Below are positions 8,431 to 16,791 of a stretch of DNA of 64,000 bases, one piece after another (within the stretch, counting starts at the first letter, position 1; each line of letters starts with the position of its first letter). Location of the stretch: positions 930,001 through 994,000 of the forward strand of contig CBDBEN010000004.1 in the NCBI GenBank assembly GCA_965204405.1, read 5' to 3'. The notes under the pieces were generated by a model, which did not search any database, had not been told where the DNA came from, and was given only the letters and a program-made list of their open reading frames with translations. The stretch comes from JANQPX01 sp965204405 (GTDB lineage Bacteria; Pseudomonadota; Alphaproteobacteria; Geminicoccales; Geminicoccaceae). A program made the translations under genes and the position numbers.

Positions 8431-8557
8431 AGCATTTTTCGATCTTATGAAGTCACCCCCAGCCCTCTCCCCCTCCCAACCACCCGCAGGATCCCGACCA
8501 TATCGGGTGGTTGGGAGGGGGAGAGGGCTGGTTCCGTTTGATCGGAAAATGCTCTAG
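8427..8557 (+). repeat. Family-1 palindromic MITE-like element, copy A
   Basis: A 131-bp element begins CTAGAGCATTTTTCGATC and ends GATCGGAAAATGCTCTAG, which are inverted ends. Inside is a hairpin of about 27 bp per arm (CCAGCCCTCTCCCCCTCCCA paired with its complement near 8510-8531). This is the most complete copy of the alpha subtype. Related copies are at 16585, 24006, 31700, 35426, 55998, 62301 and 62683. The interval 8558-8869 holds no gene and is AT-rich at 8670-8770, perhaps the promoter region of the next gene. Confidence 0.88.
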
Positions 8558-8869
8558 TCACCGCTCTGAGGGCCTTAATCCTGAAATTGGGTAACGAAAG
8601 AACAAGCGTGCCTGACGTTAGGCGAGGTACCCTGAAGAGCTTCAGCTCAGCGCGATTGCTCCATCTAAAGGAGATCAAAAATCACGAAAAAATTCTTATA
8701 AATAGCGACATAATCTGTAACAAAATTTTACTGTTAAAATGCCATCAAGTTGATAAAAAATTTTCGTTCTGAAGAACTGGAAGATATCGCGACCAAACTT
8801 CAAGTCTGTTCGTCGATGTTGTTTGCACCTTATCTGTTCTTCTTTTGAAGGGCTTTTGGAGAATATGCT

Positions 8870-9226
8870 ATGAATGCTGTTTATCGTTGCTGGGCAATGA
8901 CTGACATGAAACGAAACTCGCGCATTTTTCTTGCGTCTATGACTGCCATGTCCGTTTTGGCCGGTTGCAGCAGCAGTGAACCTAAACTAGGTGACGCTAT
9001 CCGCGCGCAAGGTGTCGAGCTGGCGGCAATCGGTGATCAATGGACCGAGGGCGACGACTTGATCGATGAGGGGCGTGATCAAGTCGAGCGTGGTCAGGAT
9101 ATGATCAATGAGGGCGAGGGCCTTATCGAGACCGGTCGGGACAATATCAAACGTGGGCAACAGGCCAAACAGCAGGCCGAGCTAAGCTATCGCCAGAAGA
9201 CCGGTCAGGAATTACCCGTCAATTAA
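8870..9226 (+). CDS. Lipoprotein with glycine-anchored heptad repeats
   Basis: This 118-residue protein starts at ATG 8870 with GGAGA at 8858-8862. ATGs at residues 10 and 13 are alternatives that would give a shorter signal. The lipobox VLAGC puts the lipidated cysteine at C33. The mature part has glycine at 41, 48, 55, 61, 68, 75, 82, 89 and 96, that is every seven residues with one six-residue step. It is otherwise polar and charged (GDDLIDE, GRDQVER, GQDMINE). This suggests a helix or fibre with a glycine face. I know no named family. Envelope anchoring is inferred from the lipobox, and function is unknown. Confidence 0.75.
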   Translation: MNAVYRCWAMTDMKRNSRIFLASMTAMSVLAGCSSSEPKLGDAIRAQGVELAAIGDQWTEGDDLIDEGRDQVERGQDMINEGEGLIETGRDNIKRGQQAKQQAELSYRQKTGQELPVN

Positions 9227-9392
9227 CGCACGCGGGTTGTTTCGTTTCACGATCGTTTCAAGCCACGACCGGGTCGGCGCTCGACAACGCAGTCGACCCG
9301 GACCGTTGCACGTCCACAATACCCCTACCCCGCCAAGGCTCTGACACCGGCGTTCCAACCAGACACCAAGTCCCCGCTGCAGGCCGCGCCTG

Positions 9393-11126
9393 CTAGTGGG
9401 ATTCGCGGGGGATGGCGGCGCCTCGGCAGCCTTGGAGGAAGTCGAGATCGGCGCCTTCCGAGGCTTGGAGCACATGGTCGACATAGAGCTTCTGGTAACC
9501 GCTGGTCATGGCGGGTTCCGGAGCTTTCCAATTGGCTTTGCGCTTGGCCAGCTCCTCGTCGGACACGTCGAGATGGAGCCTTCGGCTCTCGACGTCCAGC
9601 TCGATCATGTCGCCGTCCTGGACCAGGGCCAGCGGTCCGCCGGCTGCGGCCTCGGGACAGGAGTGGAGGACCACCGTGCCGTAGGCCGTGCCGCTCATAC
9701 GGGCGTCAGAGACGCGCACCATGTCGGTGATGCCCTTCTTCAGCACTTTGGCGGGCAGGCCCATATTGCCGACCTCGGCCATGCCCGGATAGCCCTTGGG
9801 GCCGCAGTTCTTGAGAACGAGGATGCAGGTCTCGTCGACGTCGAGCGCCGGGTCGTCGATCCTGGCCTTGTAGTCCTCGATGGTCTCGAACACCACGGCC
9901 CTGCCCTTGTGCTGCATCAGCGCCGGCGTCGCGGCAGACGGCTTGATAACGGCACCGTCAGGCACGAGATTGCCGCGCAGGATCACGATGCCTCCATGCT
10001 TGGTGTGCGGGTTGTCGATCGGGCGGATGACCTCGGCATTCCAATTGTCGGCATCCTTGACATTGTCCCAGATGCTCTGGCCGGTGACGGTGATCGCGCC
10101 CTTGTCGAGAAGCCCGTTTTCACCGAGCGTGCGCATGACCGCCGGCAGTCCGCCTGCGTAGTAATAATCCTCCATCAGATACTTGCCCGATGGCATGATG
10201 TCGACCAGCGTCGGCACCTCGCGTCCATAGTGATCCCAATCATCCAGGCTGAAGTCGGTGCCCGGCAGGCGTCCGGCGATGGCGAGCAGGTGGATCACGG
10301 CGTTGGTGGAGCCGCCGAGGGCCCCATTGGCGCGCACGGCGTTCAGGAAATTTTCCCGCTGCAGAACCTTGGAGATGCGGAGATCTTCCTTGACCATCTC
10401 GACGATGCGCCGTCCGGTGAGCTGGGAGATGGTGCGGCGGCGGCTGTCGACGGCGGGGATGGCGGCACAGCCTGGCAGGCTCATGCCCAAGGCTTCGGCC
10501 ATGGAGTTCATGGTGGAGGCTGTGCCCATCACCATGCAGTGACCGGGCGAGCGCGACATGCCGGCCTCGGCATCCATGAATTCTTTCAGACTCATCTCAC
10601 CGGCACGCACCATTTCGGAAAAGCGCCAGACATCGGTGCCCGAACCGATATCCTGGCCGCGGTATTTGCCGTTCAGCATCGGTCCGCCGGAGCAGACGAT
10701 CGCAGGCACATCGCAGCTGGCAGCGCCCATGAGAAGCGCCGGCGTGGTCTTGTCGCACCCGGTCATCAGGACGACGCCATCGACAGGGTTGCCGCGAATC
10801 GCCTCCTCGACGTCCATGGCAGCGAGATTTCGAAACAGCATCGCAGTCGGGCGGAGATTGCTCTCGCCGGTGGAAAAAACGGGAAACTCCAAGGGAAAGC
10901 CGCCGGCCTCGTAGACGCCACGCTTCACCCGCTCTGCGAGATCGCGGAGATGGGCATTGCAAGGCGTCAGCTCGGACCAGGTGTTGCAGATTCCGATCAC
11001 CGGGCGGCCGTCGAACAGATCGTCCGGGAAACCCTGGTTCTTCATCCAGCTCCGATGGAGAAAACCATCCTTGTCCGGATGCCCGAACCAGGCCGTGCTG
11101 CGTAGAGGTTTTTTCTTATCCGACAT
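9393..11126 (-). CDS. IlvD/Edd-family sugar-acid dehydratase (probably arabinonate-type)
   Basis: This 577-residue enzyme dehydrates a 2,3-dihydroxy acid to a 2-keto-3-deoxy acid. Fe-S ligands are in TPCNAH (C56), TGCDKTTP (C124) and GHCMVMGTAS (C196). The C-terminal signature runs NCGPKGYPGMAEVGNMGLP and then SDARMSGTAYG. The start KPLRSTAWFG and the W-F-G/RSWMKNQGFP segment resemble L-arabinonate or xylonate dehydratases more than IlvD proper, so a role in non-phosphorylative pentose or sugar-acid catabolism is more likely than branched-chain synthesis. No sugar transporter or aldolase lies beside it. A hairpin CCGGGTCG/CGACCCGG at 9269-9301, between the convergent genes, lacks a T-run. Confidence 0.88.
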   Translation of the reverse strand: MSDKKKPLRSTAWFGHPDKDGFLHRSWMKNQGFPDDLFDGRPVIGICNTWSELTPCNAHLRDLAERVKRGVYEAGGFPLEFPVFSTGESNLRPTAMLFRNLAAMDVEEAIRGNPVDGVVLMTGCDKTTPALLMGAASCDVPAIVCSGGPMLNGKYRGQDIGSGTDVWRFSEMVRAGEMSLKEFMDAEAGMSRSPGHCMVMGTASTMNSMAEALGMSLPGCAAIPAVDSRRRTISQLTGRRIVEMVKEDLRISKVLQRENFLNAVRANGALGGSTNAVIHLLAIAGRLPGTDFSLDDWDHYGREVPTLVDIMPSGKYLMEDYYYAGGLPAVMRTLGENGLLDKGAITVTGQSIWDNVKDADNWNAEVIRPIDNPHTKHGGIVILRGNLVPDGAVIKPSAATPALMQHKGRAVVFETIEDYKARIDDPALDVDETCILVLKNCGPKGYPGMAEVGNMGLPAKVLKKGITDMVRVSDARMSGTAYGTVVLHSCPEAAAGGPLALVQDGDMIELDVESRRLHLDVSDEELAKRKANWKAPEPAMTSGYQKLYVDHVLQASEGADLDFLQGCRGAAIPRESH

Positions 11127-11353
11127 AGAAAGCGCTCCCTGGACAGGACATTGAACCGGCTTGCACGATCATGGCGACGCTCTTTCGCCACGTCATGGAA
11201 AGTCTCCCAAGTCAATAACCATAATGTCCCCGCCTCGATGAGGCCATGGTCCTTGGCCGTTTTGCCGACAGCCCTTGTACAGGACCCAAAACCCGCCACA
11301 TGCACATCAATACATGCTGCCGACGCCTGTCTCGATCTTGGGAGGAACTAGGA

Positions 11354-12160
11354 ATGTTCGATCTGAATGGTCTTCTGCGCCAGCTTAATCGCGAGGGGCT
11401 TTCCGGCGTCTCGTTCGACCGAATCAAGCATGCCGTCAACGAAGGCGGGATTGGTAAGCTCGGCGAGCAGCTCCGCGCCGCGCTTGATGGCGACGCTCAA
11501 GCGCGCAGCGACCTTACCAGCAAACTCGGCGAAGGTGCCAAAGATACCTTTGAGAAAGCCAAGGAGCTGGTGGCTCAGGGCGACAAGCGCATGATCGGCG
11601 GCATCGGGGCGGCTCTCGGTGTGCTGATGGGCGGCGGCATCAAGGGGGGGATCGGCGGCGCTGCCTTGGCGCTCCTCGGCCTTACCGCCTATAACGCGCT
11701 CAACAAAGACGACATGTCCCCTGAAGAGATGGCTGGAAGCCGGGAACAGGATCTGCCCGTCGGCGTGCGTCCGCCGGCAACGCCCGAAGAGGCCGCGCTG
11801 GTGGAGGACAGAGCGTTGCTGGCGCTCAAGGCGATGATAGCAGCCGCCAAAGCGGACGGGCAGATCGACCAGCGCGAACGCGAGCGCATCATGGACAAGA
11901 TGAAGGATGCCGGTGCGGATGACGAAACCCGCGACTTCATTGCCAAGGAAGCGGCCGCTCCGCTCGATATCGATGGTTTGGTAAGGCAGGTGCCGGATCA
12001 GCAGACCGCGGCCCAGGTCTATGCAGCTTCGCTTCTCGCGATCAAGGTCGATACATCTGCCGAGCGTGCCTATCTTCGCGAGCTCTCGCAAAAGCTTGGC
12101 CTGGATGATCAGGTGGTGGCGAATTTGCACAGCGTTCTCGGGGCACCGGCAACCGCCTGA
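11354..12160 (+). CDS. DUF533 / TerB-like protein
   Basis: This 268-residue protein starts at ATG 11354 with GGAGGA at 11341-11346. Residues 1-80 are helical. A Gly/Ala-rich hydrophobic stretch follows at about 80-118 (MIGGIGAALGVLMGGGIKGG and onward), probably a membrane-inserted hairpin. The C-terminal DUF533 domain (about 150-265) includes KAMIAAAKADGQIDQRERER, typical of the TerB-like fold. Homologues such as YebE are inner-membrane stress proteins of unknown function. A paralogue lies at 22007-22777. A terminator follows at 12200. Confidence 0.85.
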   Translation: MFDLNGLLRQLNREGLSGVSFDRIKHAVNEGGIGKLGEQLRAALDGDAQARSDLTSKLGEGAKDTFEKAKELVAQGDKRMIGGIGAALGVLMGGGIKGGIGGAALALLGLTAYNALNKDDMSPEEMAGSREQDLPVGVRPPATPEEAALVEDRALLALKAMIAAAKADGQIDQRERERIMDKMKDAGADDETRDFIAKEAAAPLDIDGLVRQVPDQQTAAQVYAASLLAIKVDTSAERAYLRELSQKLGLDDQVVANLHSVLGAPATA

Positions 12161-12199
12161 CCGCGCACCGATCACGACTATCATCATCAGAAGTTTTTT

Positions 12200-12234
12200 G
12201 AAGGGGCGGCAAATTTGTCGCTCCTTCTTTCCAT
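12200..12234 (+). terminator. Rho-independent terminator after DUF533 gene
   Basis: The stem GAAGGGGCG (12200-12208) pairs with CGCTCCTTC (12219-12227), 9 bp with one G-T pair, followed by a T-rich tract TTTCCATTTT. Confidence 0.7.
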
Positions 12235-12291
12235 TTTCTTAACCAAGATTGGCGAGAATTCGGGATCTTTTCCAAAACCAATGGTCTCGAC

Positions 12292-12762
12292 ATGATCACC
12301 GCTGCCGATTTGATGACCAAAAACGTCATCAGCATCACCCCCGACCAGCCTGTTGCCGAGGTTGCCGCTCTTTTCTTGAAGAGCCGGGTCAGCGCCTTGC
12401 CGGTCGTGGATGACAATAACTATCTGCTTGGCATTGTCAGCGAAGGGGATCTCATCCGCTCGGCCGAAACCAATCACCAGCCCCACCGATCAAGATGGCT
12501 CGTCCTGCTGACGGGCTCACAGCCGGACACGGATGGCTTGTTCGGCAAGCTCGCTTGCACGGTCGGCGACGTCATGACCAAGGATATCCTGATGGCCTCG
12601 GAGCATGAGCCCCTTACACGCCTGATCGAATTGCTGGCGAAGTCGCGGATCAAGCGGCTGCCCATCGTTCGGCAAAAGAAGCTGGTGGGAATCGTCAGCC
12701 GCGTCGATATCCTGCAATACCTGGCAAGCACATTTTCGCGCACCGGAAGGCTGGTGGCGTAA
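12292..12762 (+). CDS. CBS-domain pair protein
   Basis: This 156-residue protein is made almost entirely of two CBS motifs. The first (about 1-62) starts AADLMTKNVISITPDQPVAE and ends LLGIVSEGDLIR. The second (about 88-150) reads VGDVMTKDILMASEHEPLTR and ends LVGIVSRVDILQYL. CBS pairs bind adenine nucleotides and act as energy or redox sensors. The partner is unknown because the protein is stand-alone. A 25-residue basic linker (HQPHRSRW...) separates the motifs. It is the only gene between two hairpin structures, so it is probably monocistronic. Confidence 0.88.
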   Translation: MITAADLMTKNVISITPDQPVAEVAALFLKSRVSALPVVDDNNYLLGIVSEGDLIRSAETNHQPHRSRWLVLLTGSQPDTDGLFGKLACTVGDVMTKDILMASEHEPLTRLIELLAKSRIKRLPIVRQKKLVGIVSRVDILQYLASTFSRTGRLVA

Positions 12763-12816
12763 GGTTGACTTTCACTCCGGAAACTCACGCCATTTGCCCT
12801 GGATGTTGACCTGTTC

Positions 12817-12892
12817 CGCCCCACTCCCCCTCCCAACCACCCAGTATTGGCCCAACACACAGTCGGATGTGTTGGGAGGGGGAGTGGGGCGG
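12817..12892. repeat. Family-1-like core hairpin lacking CTAG ends
   Basis: CCGCCCCACTCCCCCTCCCA at 12817 pairs with TGGGAGGGGGAGTGGGGCGG ending at 12892. The sequence matches the C-rich core of the family-1 elements but has no CTAGAGC termini. It could serve as a terminator for the CBS gene, although there is no T-run. Confidence 0.7.
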
Positions 12893-13013
12893 TCAAGTGC
12901 TGATCCGATTGGTGCTACGCGTTCCGGCAGATGCGGATGAAAAACCGATTGACCGTCGGTAATCCTTTAAAACGCGGCCCGGATTGACTATATTGGGTTT
13001 GTCGGCTTGCCGA

Positions 13014-13296
13014 CTATGGCGATAAACGCTCTCCGGAATAGGCGTAGCGGACCCGGGGGCAGTACCCGGCGCCTCCACCAAACCTGCCGGTTATCCTGAT
13101 GAGGAAACAGGCACTTATGGGGGCGAAACAGGCTCGACGCGCGTAGTAAAGGGATAGTTTTTGCCCGGCATTGTACCGCCGTTATCGGGCTATTCTTATA
13201 GATGCCAACGACAATCGTATGGCTCCTGCTGCTCTCGCTGCGTAAGTAGCGTGAACTAGCGCGGTCCGGGGGGCACCGGGCAACAGAAGCCCCCCA
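13014..13296 (+). ncRNA. ssrA: tmRNA, circularly permuted two-piece form
   Basis: The acceptor piece comes first. A T arm (CCGGG, loop GGCAGTA, CCCGG) is followed by acceptor 3' strand CGCCTCC, A and CCA ending at 13080. An intervening segment (13081-13118) is expected to be processed out. The coding piece begins GGGGGCGAAACAGGCTCGAC at 13119, and its first seven bases pair with CGCCTCC at every position (one G-T). The tag frame begins at GCC 13204 and encodes ANDNRMAPAALAA, ending with TAA at 13243-13245. The ANDN start and LAA end are typical alphaproteobacterial tags. The outer ends (about 13014 and 13296) are estimates. The small frame antisense to the acceptor piece is spurious. Confidence 0.93.
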
Positions 13297-13526
13297 CTAA
13301 TCCACCAGCACGATTTCTGAAGACGCTGCCTTCCGATCTGGGGTTTTGACCCTGGATGGGCGGATTCTTGTCATCAGCATGGATGATCGAGGCCGGCAAA
13401 ACGGCGCTATTGCAGCGAAAATGACGGGTCGCCGAGACGCAAGACTAGACCGTTCGTACCACAAGCACTAACATTCTACTCTCCGTGTCAGGCTCATCCG
13501 TCGAACTTTCAGAGCGCAACCTCCGA

Positions 13527-14066
13527 ATGTCCAATCAGACCATCGATTATCCAAAACTTGTCGAGAACGCGCTTCGATATGTGGTGCGGGACACGTTGAA
13601 GCTCGTTGCCGAGCATGGGCTCCCGGGTCGGCACAATATCTATGTCACGTTCAGGACCGACTATCCCGGCGTCAATATCGAAGACGAGTTGAAGGAACGC
13701 TATCCTTCCGAGATGACGATTGTGCTCCAACACGAATTCTGGGGGCTCGAGGTCAGCGAACAGGGTTTCGGGGTTACGCTGAGTTTCAACAATGTCTCCC
13801 AACGACTGGAAATTCCCTTTGAAGCGATCACGGTTTTTGCCGACCCGAGCGTCGAGTTCGGCCTGCAGTTCAATCTGACCGATCGTGATAGCGGAGAAGA
13901 AGAAGAAGAGGCTGATGCCGAGGACGCGCAGGAAGAACCTGGCGATGTGATGGAAATGCCGGTGGCCGAGAGCGATCAGGCGGCAAGCGACCAGCCCAAG
14001 AAACCGGCCAAGGAAGGCGACGGTGCCGAGGTGGTCACGCTGGACCAGTTCCGAAAGAAATCCTGA
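13527..14066 (+). CDS. sspB: ClpXP adaptor SspB (alpha type)
   Basis: This 179-residue protein, started at ATG 13527, has the alpha-SspB fold signature: DYPKLVENALRYVVRDTLK, then GLPGRHNIYVTFRT and ERYPSEMTIVLQHEFWGLEV. Residues 1-125 form the tag-binding domain. An acidic linker (about 125-150) leads to the C-terminal VVTLDQFRKK, the expected ClpX-docking tail. SspB tethers ssrA-tagged proteins to ClpXP. It lies about 230 bp downstream of the tmRNA gene on the same strand, so tag and adaptor are neighbours. An upstream GTG at 13485 is a less likely start. Confidence 0.9.
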   Translation: MSNQTIDYPKLVENALRYVVRDTLKLVAEHGLPGRHNIYVTFRTDYPGVNIEDELKERYPSEMTIVLQHEFWGLEVSEQGFGVTLSFNNVSQRLEIPFEAITVFADPSVEFGLQFNLTDRDSGEEEEEADAEDAQEEPGDVMEMPVAESDQAASDQPKKPAKEGDGAEVVTLDQFRKKS

Positions 14067-14090
14067 ACTCGCCCTTTGTTGCGAGGCAAG

Positions 14091-14381
14091 CTAGGGCCGT
14101 GCTCCATTATCAGGATTGGCGCGGTTTTTCGGCCGAGCCTCCTTCATGATCTTGTGATGCTTCTCCAGGACAGCGCTATGGCGCGCAAAACCGGCCTCTC
14201 TCATTTTTGCAAGGCAGTCGTTGCGGCTGATGCGATGGCCGATTGCTCCACCGAATATCGCAGCGGCCGTGCTGCCCTTGCAAGTTATGATTTGCCCAGT
14301 TTCGCGGTTTATCATTTCAACGGGTTTGGCACATGCTGACAGAGTCAATATCGCGAATGCGGCACAGATGAGCCTTTTCAT
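14091..14381 (-). CDS. Small lipoprotein of unknown function
   Basis: This 96-residue protein has a signal peptide MKRLICAAFAILTLSAC with the lipidated cysteine at position 17. The mature part reads VEMINRETGQIITCKGSTAA, then a short Gly/Ala hydrophobic stretch AAAIFGGAIGH, two more cysteines (34 and 56) that could form a disulfide, and a basic C-terminus. The stretch resembles small outer-membrane lipoproteins with a glycine-zipper-like segment, but I do not recognise a named family. It is convergent with sspB, with 24 bp between the stops. Confidence 0.7.
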   Translation of the reverse strand: MKRLICAAFAILTLSACAKPVEMINRETGQIITCKGSTAAAIFGGAIGHRISRNDCLAKMREAGFARHSAVLEKHHKIMKEARPKNRANPDNGARP

Positions 14382-14561
14382 GGTCGTCGTCTCTCTTCTC
14401 TAGATTGAGAGACGCTTCTCCCTTGGCCTAGGCATACGACGCTCACTGATGCACGACAACGTCATTTTTGGATGGTGTCCCATTTTAGATTCGGCCCCGC
14501 TTTCACTCACCTAGACTTATTGAGCTGTGTAGCTCTCAGCAACTTGTATGCGGCAAGCTGA

Positions 14562-14579
14562 TGTCGTGGTCATACCACT
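14562..14579 (+). repeat. Family-3 element end fragment
   Basis: The sequence GTGGTCATACCACT matches the right end of the family-3 copy at 16086-16195. The rest of 14382-14652 shows no complete element, so this is at most a degraded remnant upstream of fumC. The final CTAG is lost. Confidence 0.4.
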
Positions 14580-14652
14580 TCGGATTGACATCTGATCCAG
14601 GGGTGGCATTCATGCGCATGTGCAGCCTTCATCAGCCCAATCGGAAGTCATC

Positions 14653-16053
14653 ATGTCAGAAAATCAGCCAGTCCGCGTCGAGAGCGATACGTTCGGTCCG
14701 GTTAATGTACCTGCCGATCGTTACTGGGGCGCGCAGACCCAGCGAAGCCTGCAGAATTTCAAGATCAGCTCGGAAACCATGCCACCGGCGATGGTGCGCG
14801 CGCTCGGCATCGTCAAACAGGCTGCCGCCCGTGTGAATCGGACCCTCGGTGTGCTCGATGACAACTTGGCTGAAGCGATTGATCAGGCGGCGGGTGAAGT
14901 GGTCGAGGGGCGGCTGCTCGATCATTTTCCACTGGTGGTCTGGCAGACCGGCTCCGGAACCCAGAGCAATATGAACGCGAACGAGGTGATCTCGAATAGG
15001 GCGATCGAGATCCTCGGCGGCGAGATGGGCAGCAAGACGCCGGTCCACCCCAACGACCACGTCAATCGCGGCCAATCCTCGAACGACACTTTTCCTACCG
15101 CGATGTCGATCGCTGCCATGGAGGAAGTGCACAGCCGTCTGCTGCCGGCTCTGGAGCAATTGAAAGCGGCCTTGCAGGCCAAATCGGATGCCTTCGCCGA
15201 CATCATCAAGATCGGTCGAACCCATCTGCAGGATGCGACACCGCTCACGCTCGGCAATGAGTTCTCAGGCTATGTCCAGCAGATCGCCTATGGCATCGAG
15301 CGGGTCAAGACAACCTTGCCCAGGCTAGCCGAGCTCGCGCAAGGCGGCACGGCGGTCGGCACCGGCTTGAACGCTGCGCCGGGATTCGCCGAAAAATTTG
15401 CAGCCGAAGTTGCCAAGATCACCGGGCTTCCGTTCGTGACCGCGCCGAACAAGTTCGAAGCACTCGCGGCCCATGATGCGCTGGTCGAAGTCTCCGGCGC
15501 CCTCAACGTGCTGGCGGTGAGCTGCATGAAGATCGCGAACGACATCCGCCTTCTCGGCTCCGGGCCGCGCTGCGGCCTCGGCGAGCTGTCCCTGCCGGAG
15601 AACGAGCCGGGCTCCTCGATCATGCCGGGCAAGGTGAACCCCACCCAATGCGAAGCCATGACCATGCTTTGCGCCCAGGTGATGGGCAACCACATGGCGG
15701 TGACGGTCGCCGGATCGAACGGGCATTTCGAGCTGAACGTGTTCAAGCCGGTGATGATCCATAATGTGCTGCAGTCCATCCGCCTGCTCGGCGACGGTGC
15801 GGTCAGCTTCACCGACAATTGCGTTGCCGGCCTCGAGGCGAATGTCGAACGCATCGATAGCCTTCTGCACGAATCCCTGATGCTGGTGACGGCACTCAAC
15901 CCGAAGATCGGCTATGACAACGCCGCCAAGGTCGCGAAAAAGGCCCATGCCGAAGGAACGACACTGAAGGAATCCGCCCTCTCGCTCGGCCTGCTGACCG
16001 CGGATGAGTTCGACGAGTTCGTTCGTCCGGAAAAGATGCTCGGACCGAAATAG
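14653..16053 (+). CDS. fumC: Class II fumarate hydratase
   Basis: This 466-residue enzyme interconverts fumarate and malate in the citric acid cycle. The start MSENQPVRVESDTFGPVNVP at ATG 14653 is chosen from the family N-terminus. Catalytic signatures are TGSGTQSNMN, NRGQSSNDTFPT, GRTHLQDATP and the GSSIMPGKVNPTQCE loop (about residue 317) that closes on the substrate. The length equals the usual 460-470. It is monocistronic, with a family-3 element starting 33 bp after the stop. The class II type is oxygen-stable, with no iron-sulfur cluster. Confidence 0.96.
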   Translation: MSENQPVRVESDTFGPVNVPADRYWGAQTQRSLQNFKISSETMPPAMVRALGIVKQAAARVNRTLGVLDDNLAEAIDQAAGEVVEGRLLDHFPLVVWQTGSGTQSNMNANEVISNRAIEILGGEMGSKTPVHPNDHVNRGQSSNDTFPTAMSIAAMEEVHSRLLPALEQLKAALQAKSDAFADIIKIGRTHLQDATPLTLGNEFSGYVQQIAYGIERVKTTLPRLAELAQGGTAVGTGLNAAPGFAEKFAAEVAKITGLPFVTAPNKFEALAAHDALVEVSGALNVLAVSCMKIANDIRLLGSGPRCGLGELSLPENEPGSSIMPGKVNPTQCEAMTMLCAQVMGNHMAVTVAGSNGHFELNVFKPVMIHNVLQSIRLLGDGAVSFTDNCVAGLEANVERIDSLLHESLMLVTALNPKIGYDNAAKVAKKAHAEGTTLKESALSLGLLTADEFDEFVRPEKMLGPK

Positions 16054-16085
16054 CGGGACATTCGAGTTTTCCTCCCTGCTCTCGT

Positions 16086-16195
16086 CTAGTGGCATGGCCG
16101 GAACAGAAGATTCCTTCGGCATCCTCAGAAAATGGCTGCATACCGTCGATTTTGGCAGTGGCAGAGGGAACCAAGTGACGTGGTCATACCACTAG
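16086..16195 (-). repeat. Family-3 palindromic MITE-like element, copy D
   Basis: A 110-bp element begins CTAGTGGCATGG and ends GGTCATACCACTAG. In reverse orientation it aligns with the copies at 54204 and 62183: the shared end GGGAACCAAGTGACGTGG versus GGGAATCAAATGAAGTGG, and a shared left end. It sits directly between fumC and the DUF952 gene. Confidence 0.75.
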
Positions 16196-16213
16196 CCGAA
16201 TAGCCGCGACCGA

Positions 16214-16588
16214 ATGATGGGATCAGCCATGGCACCCGAAGGCAACGAGATCATCTACAAGATCGTCACGGCAGAACAGTGGGCGGAGGCGGAAAAGACG
16301 GGCAGCTTCAGAGGCGCTCCGGTCGACCTTGCCGATGGCTACATTCATTTTTCGACCGTAGAGCAGGTAAGGGAGACGGCTACCAAGCATTTTGCCGGCC
16401 AGCAGGACCTGCTCCTGGTCAGCGTTCGAACGACCCGGATTGCCGGCGATCTGAAATATGAGCCGTCAAGAGGCGGCAAGCTCTTTCCTCATCTCTACGG
16501 CGATCTGCCTCTTTCCGCCATCGTCGATATCGAGCGCCTGACGCTCGACCGGAACGGCCACCACGAATTTCCGGACCTGATTCCCTAG
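16214..16588 (+). CDS. DUF952 protein
   Basis: This protein has up to 124 residues. ATGs at 16214, 16217 and 16229 are all possible, and the last gives MAPEGNEIIYKIVTAEQW, closest to the family start. The motifs YKIVTAEQWAEAEKTGSF, DGYIHFSTVEQVRETA and GGKLFPHLYGDLPLSAI are typical of DUF952, a small cytoplasmic fold related to ADP-ribosyltransferase-like proteins with unknown role. The TAG stop (16586-16588) is part of the CTAG that opens the family-1 element. Confidence 0.88.
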   Translation: MMGSAMAPEGNEIIYKIVTAEQWAEAEKTGSFRGAPVDLADGYIHFSTVEQVRETATKHFAGQQDLLLVSVRTTRIAGDLKYEPSRGGKLFPHLYGDLPLSAIVDIERLTLDRNGHHEFPDLIP

Positions 16589-16710
16589 AGCGCTTTTCGC
16601 TCTTGTGACGTCACCACCAGCCCTCTCCCCCTCCCAACCACCTGCAGGATCCCGACCATATCGGGTGGCTGGGAGGGGGAGAGGGCTGGTTCCTTTTGAT
16701 CGGAAAATGC
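16585..16710 (+). repeat. Family-1 palindromic MITE-like element, copy C
   Basis: It starts CTAGAGCGCTTTTCGCTC, has the core hairpin CCAGCCCTCTCCCCCTCCCA and complement, and ends GATCGGAAAATGC without the final CTCTAG. It is the same orientation and subtype as the copy at 8427. Its first CTAG provides the stop of the DUF952 gene. Confidence 0.85.
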
Positions 16711-16757
16711 ACCGCAGAACGAGCACATCATTTGATTCCCTCAAGCGCGGCCAGGAT

Positions 16758-16791
16758 TGATGGTATTCAATGGTGTGGACATTCCACCTAG
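16758..16791 (+). repeat. Family-3 element end fragment
   Basis: The stretch ending GGTGTGGACATTCCACCTAG resembles the end of family-3 elements (AAGTGGACAGACCACTAG). The terminal CTAG at 16788-16791 supplies, on the minus strand, the TAG stop of the FAD-linked oxidase. The rest is degenerate. Confidence 0.4.

Noticed and set aside
8459..8531. Repeated GC-rich palindromes as a possible CRISPR array
   Set aside because: Copies are scattered singly through the window without regular spacers and no cas genes are present.
9396..11105. 569-codon plus-strand frame
   Set aside because: It is antisense to the IlvD/Edd-family dehydratase.
12893..13081. Minus-strand frame over the tmRNA acceptor piece
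   Set aside because: It is the reverse translation of the tmRNA acceptor arm and CCA, a common false gene.
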